Assembly: GCF_014287795.1 (NCBI RefSeq)
Contig: NZ_JACOON010000005.1
Location: forward strand, 124,001 to 188,000
Reading direction: 5' to 3'
DNA: 64,000 nucleotides
Source of the DNA: Christensenella tenuis
Lineage (GTDB): Bacteria; Bacillota; Clostridia; Christensenellales; Christensenellaceae
Notes under the pieces: generated by a model
What the model saw: the letters and a program-made list of their open reading frames with translations, nothing else
Told to the model about the DNA's origin: nothing
Database searches by the model: none
Shown: positions 63,528 to 64,000 of the stretch, one piece after another
How positions within the stretch are numbered: the stretch's first letter is position 1
Layout of the letters: each line of letters starts with the position of its first letter
Program-made: the position numbers and the translations under genes

Positions 63528-64000
63528 TATTTGCCTCCGTTCCGTATTTTTTTAGAGCGTTTCTTTTTCAGCCATATTGTAAGCACGATCAGCCCTGACG
63601 CTGCCGCACATATAACGAGATAGGGGAGCACGGTTCGGGTATCTCCCGTTTTCGGTGGGTTCTCCGGCGGCGGCAGTAACGTTACCGTCTGCGCTTCATC
63701 GTTTATGTCCGTATGTACGGCGATCTCCGTCCCCCCGCACTCCAAATACTCAAACGCTACCAGCGTTTTCCCGGTAAGGTCTATGGCAGGGAACGTGAAT
63801 ATAACCTTTGCTGTTCCCGCTGATTCCTCCGGCGTAAATACTGTTTCTGCCGTAATTTCCTTACCATTTACAAGAATCGGCTGTTCCGTTTCCTGAGCCA
63901 TCAGAATACCTTTCAGCACATATTCCTTTCCGGGCATAAGATTTTGATACGAGACTGTATCAACAAGGGATATTTCTTCACTCACTGCAATCTCTTTGTC
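63527..64000 (-). CDS. VaFE-repeat surface adhesin, C-terminal end
   Basis: The gene continues beyond the right edge; about 157 C-terminal residues are visible. One VaFE/Thr-Gln-ester type module (LVDTVSYQNLMPGKEYVLKG ... GKTLVAFEYL ... HTDINDEAQTV), then a sortase motif NPPKTGD, membrane helix and KKKRSKK tail. Such large adhesins are common cargo of CTn elements and may aid mating contact. Confidence 0.88.
   Translation of the reverse strand, partial: DKEIAVSEEISLVDTVSYQNLMPGKEYVLKGILMAQETEQPILVNGKEITAETVFTPEESAGTAKVIFTFPAIDLTGKTLVAFEYLECGGTEIAVHTDINDEAQTVTLLPPPENPPKTGDTRTVLPYLVICAAASGLIVLTIWLKKKRSKKIRNGGK

Noticed and set aside
1..64000. CRISPR arrays, rRNA genes or prophage structural genes
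   Set aside because: No regularly spaced repeats, no rRNA sequence and no capsid, tail or terminase motifs were seen on either strand.

Overview
The window comes from a low-to-moderate GC Firmicute (Bacillota, class Clostridia), most likely a gut anaerobe. Evidence: a single-chain pyruvate:ferredoxin oxidoreductase, a tetrahydrofolate-riboswitch-controlled ECF folate transporter, a choloylglycine (bile salt) hydrolase, sortase-type anchors, strong AGGAGG ribosome sites and Tn1549/CTn-type conjugation genes. The species is not resolved; a Christensenellaceae-like or other Clostridial host is only a guess.

Layout. 0-9 kb is ordinary chromosome: the end of speE, folT with its riboswitch, nifJ, a DEAD-box helicase, a small acetyltransferase, a lipoprotein and a DUF4190-type membrane protein. 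9-12 kb is a tRNA-Thr locus with an integrase/excisionase/sigma-like module beside it. 12-16.7 kb is decayed: a sensor kinase broken by a frameshift and fused to the tail of a membrane pyrophosphatase, a sigma-like remnant and an IS1182 relic. 16.7-25 kb holds the most interesting intact locus: an eight-gene same-strand operon (FHA protein, membrane PP2C phosphatase, trypsin-like protease with FHA tail, half-size PP2C-like protein, transmembrane Ser/Thr kinase, an unknown protein, a small Cys-motif membrane protein, a radical SAM activase-like enzyme). It is divergent from a membrane LuxR regulator across a promoter carrying repeats.

25-32.5 kb has bile salt hydrolase with a broken TetR gene, then a two-component system divergent from a redox-repair operon (CXXC peptide, membrane ferredoxin, thioredoxin lipoprotein, MsrAB lipoprotein). 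32.5-37.5 kb is a graveyard: a surface-protein pseudogene fused to a sigma fragment, and IS3, IS200 and IS256 relics.

37.7-64 kb is most of an integrative conjugative element read on the minus strand: cell-wall hydrolase, VirB4, PrgI, VirB6, VirB2-like pilin, VirD4, PcfB, MobP relaxase, MobC, TOPRIM primase-like protein, a 2619-residue methylase-helicase, two Fic-fold toxin-antitoxin pairs and a sortase-anchored adhesin. Integrase and replication genes of this element are not in view. Three structural oddities stand out here: virD4 is split by a 766-nt group II intron with no reverse transcriptase, tnpV lies out of frame inside the methylase-helicase gene, and a small gene is interrupted by a 140-nt highly structured insert.
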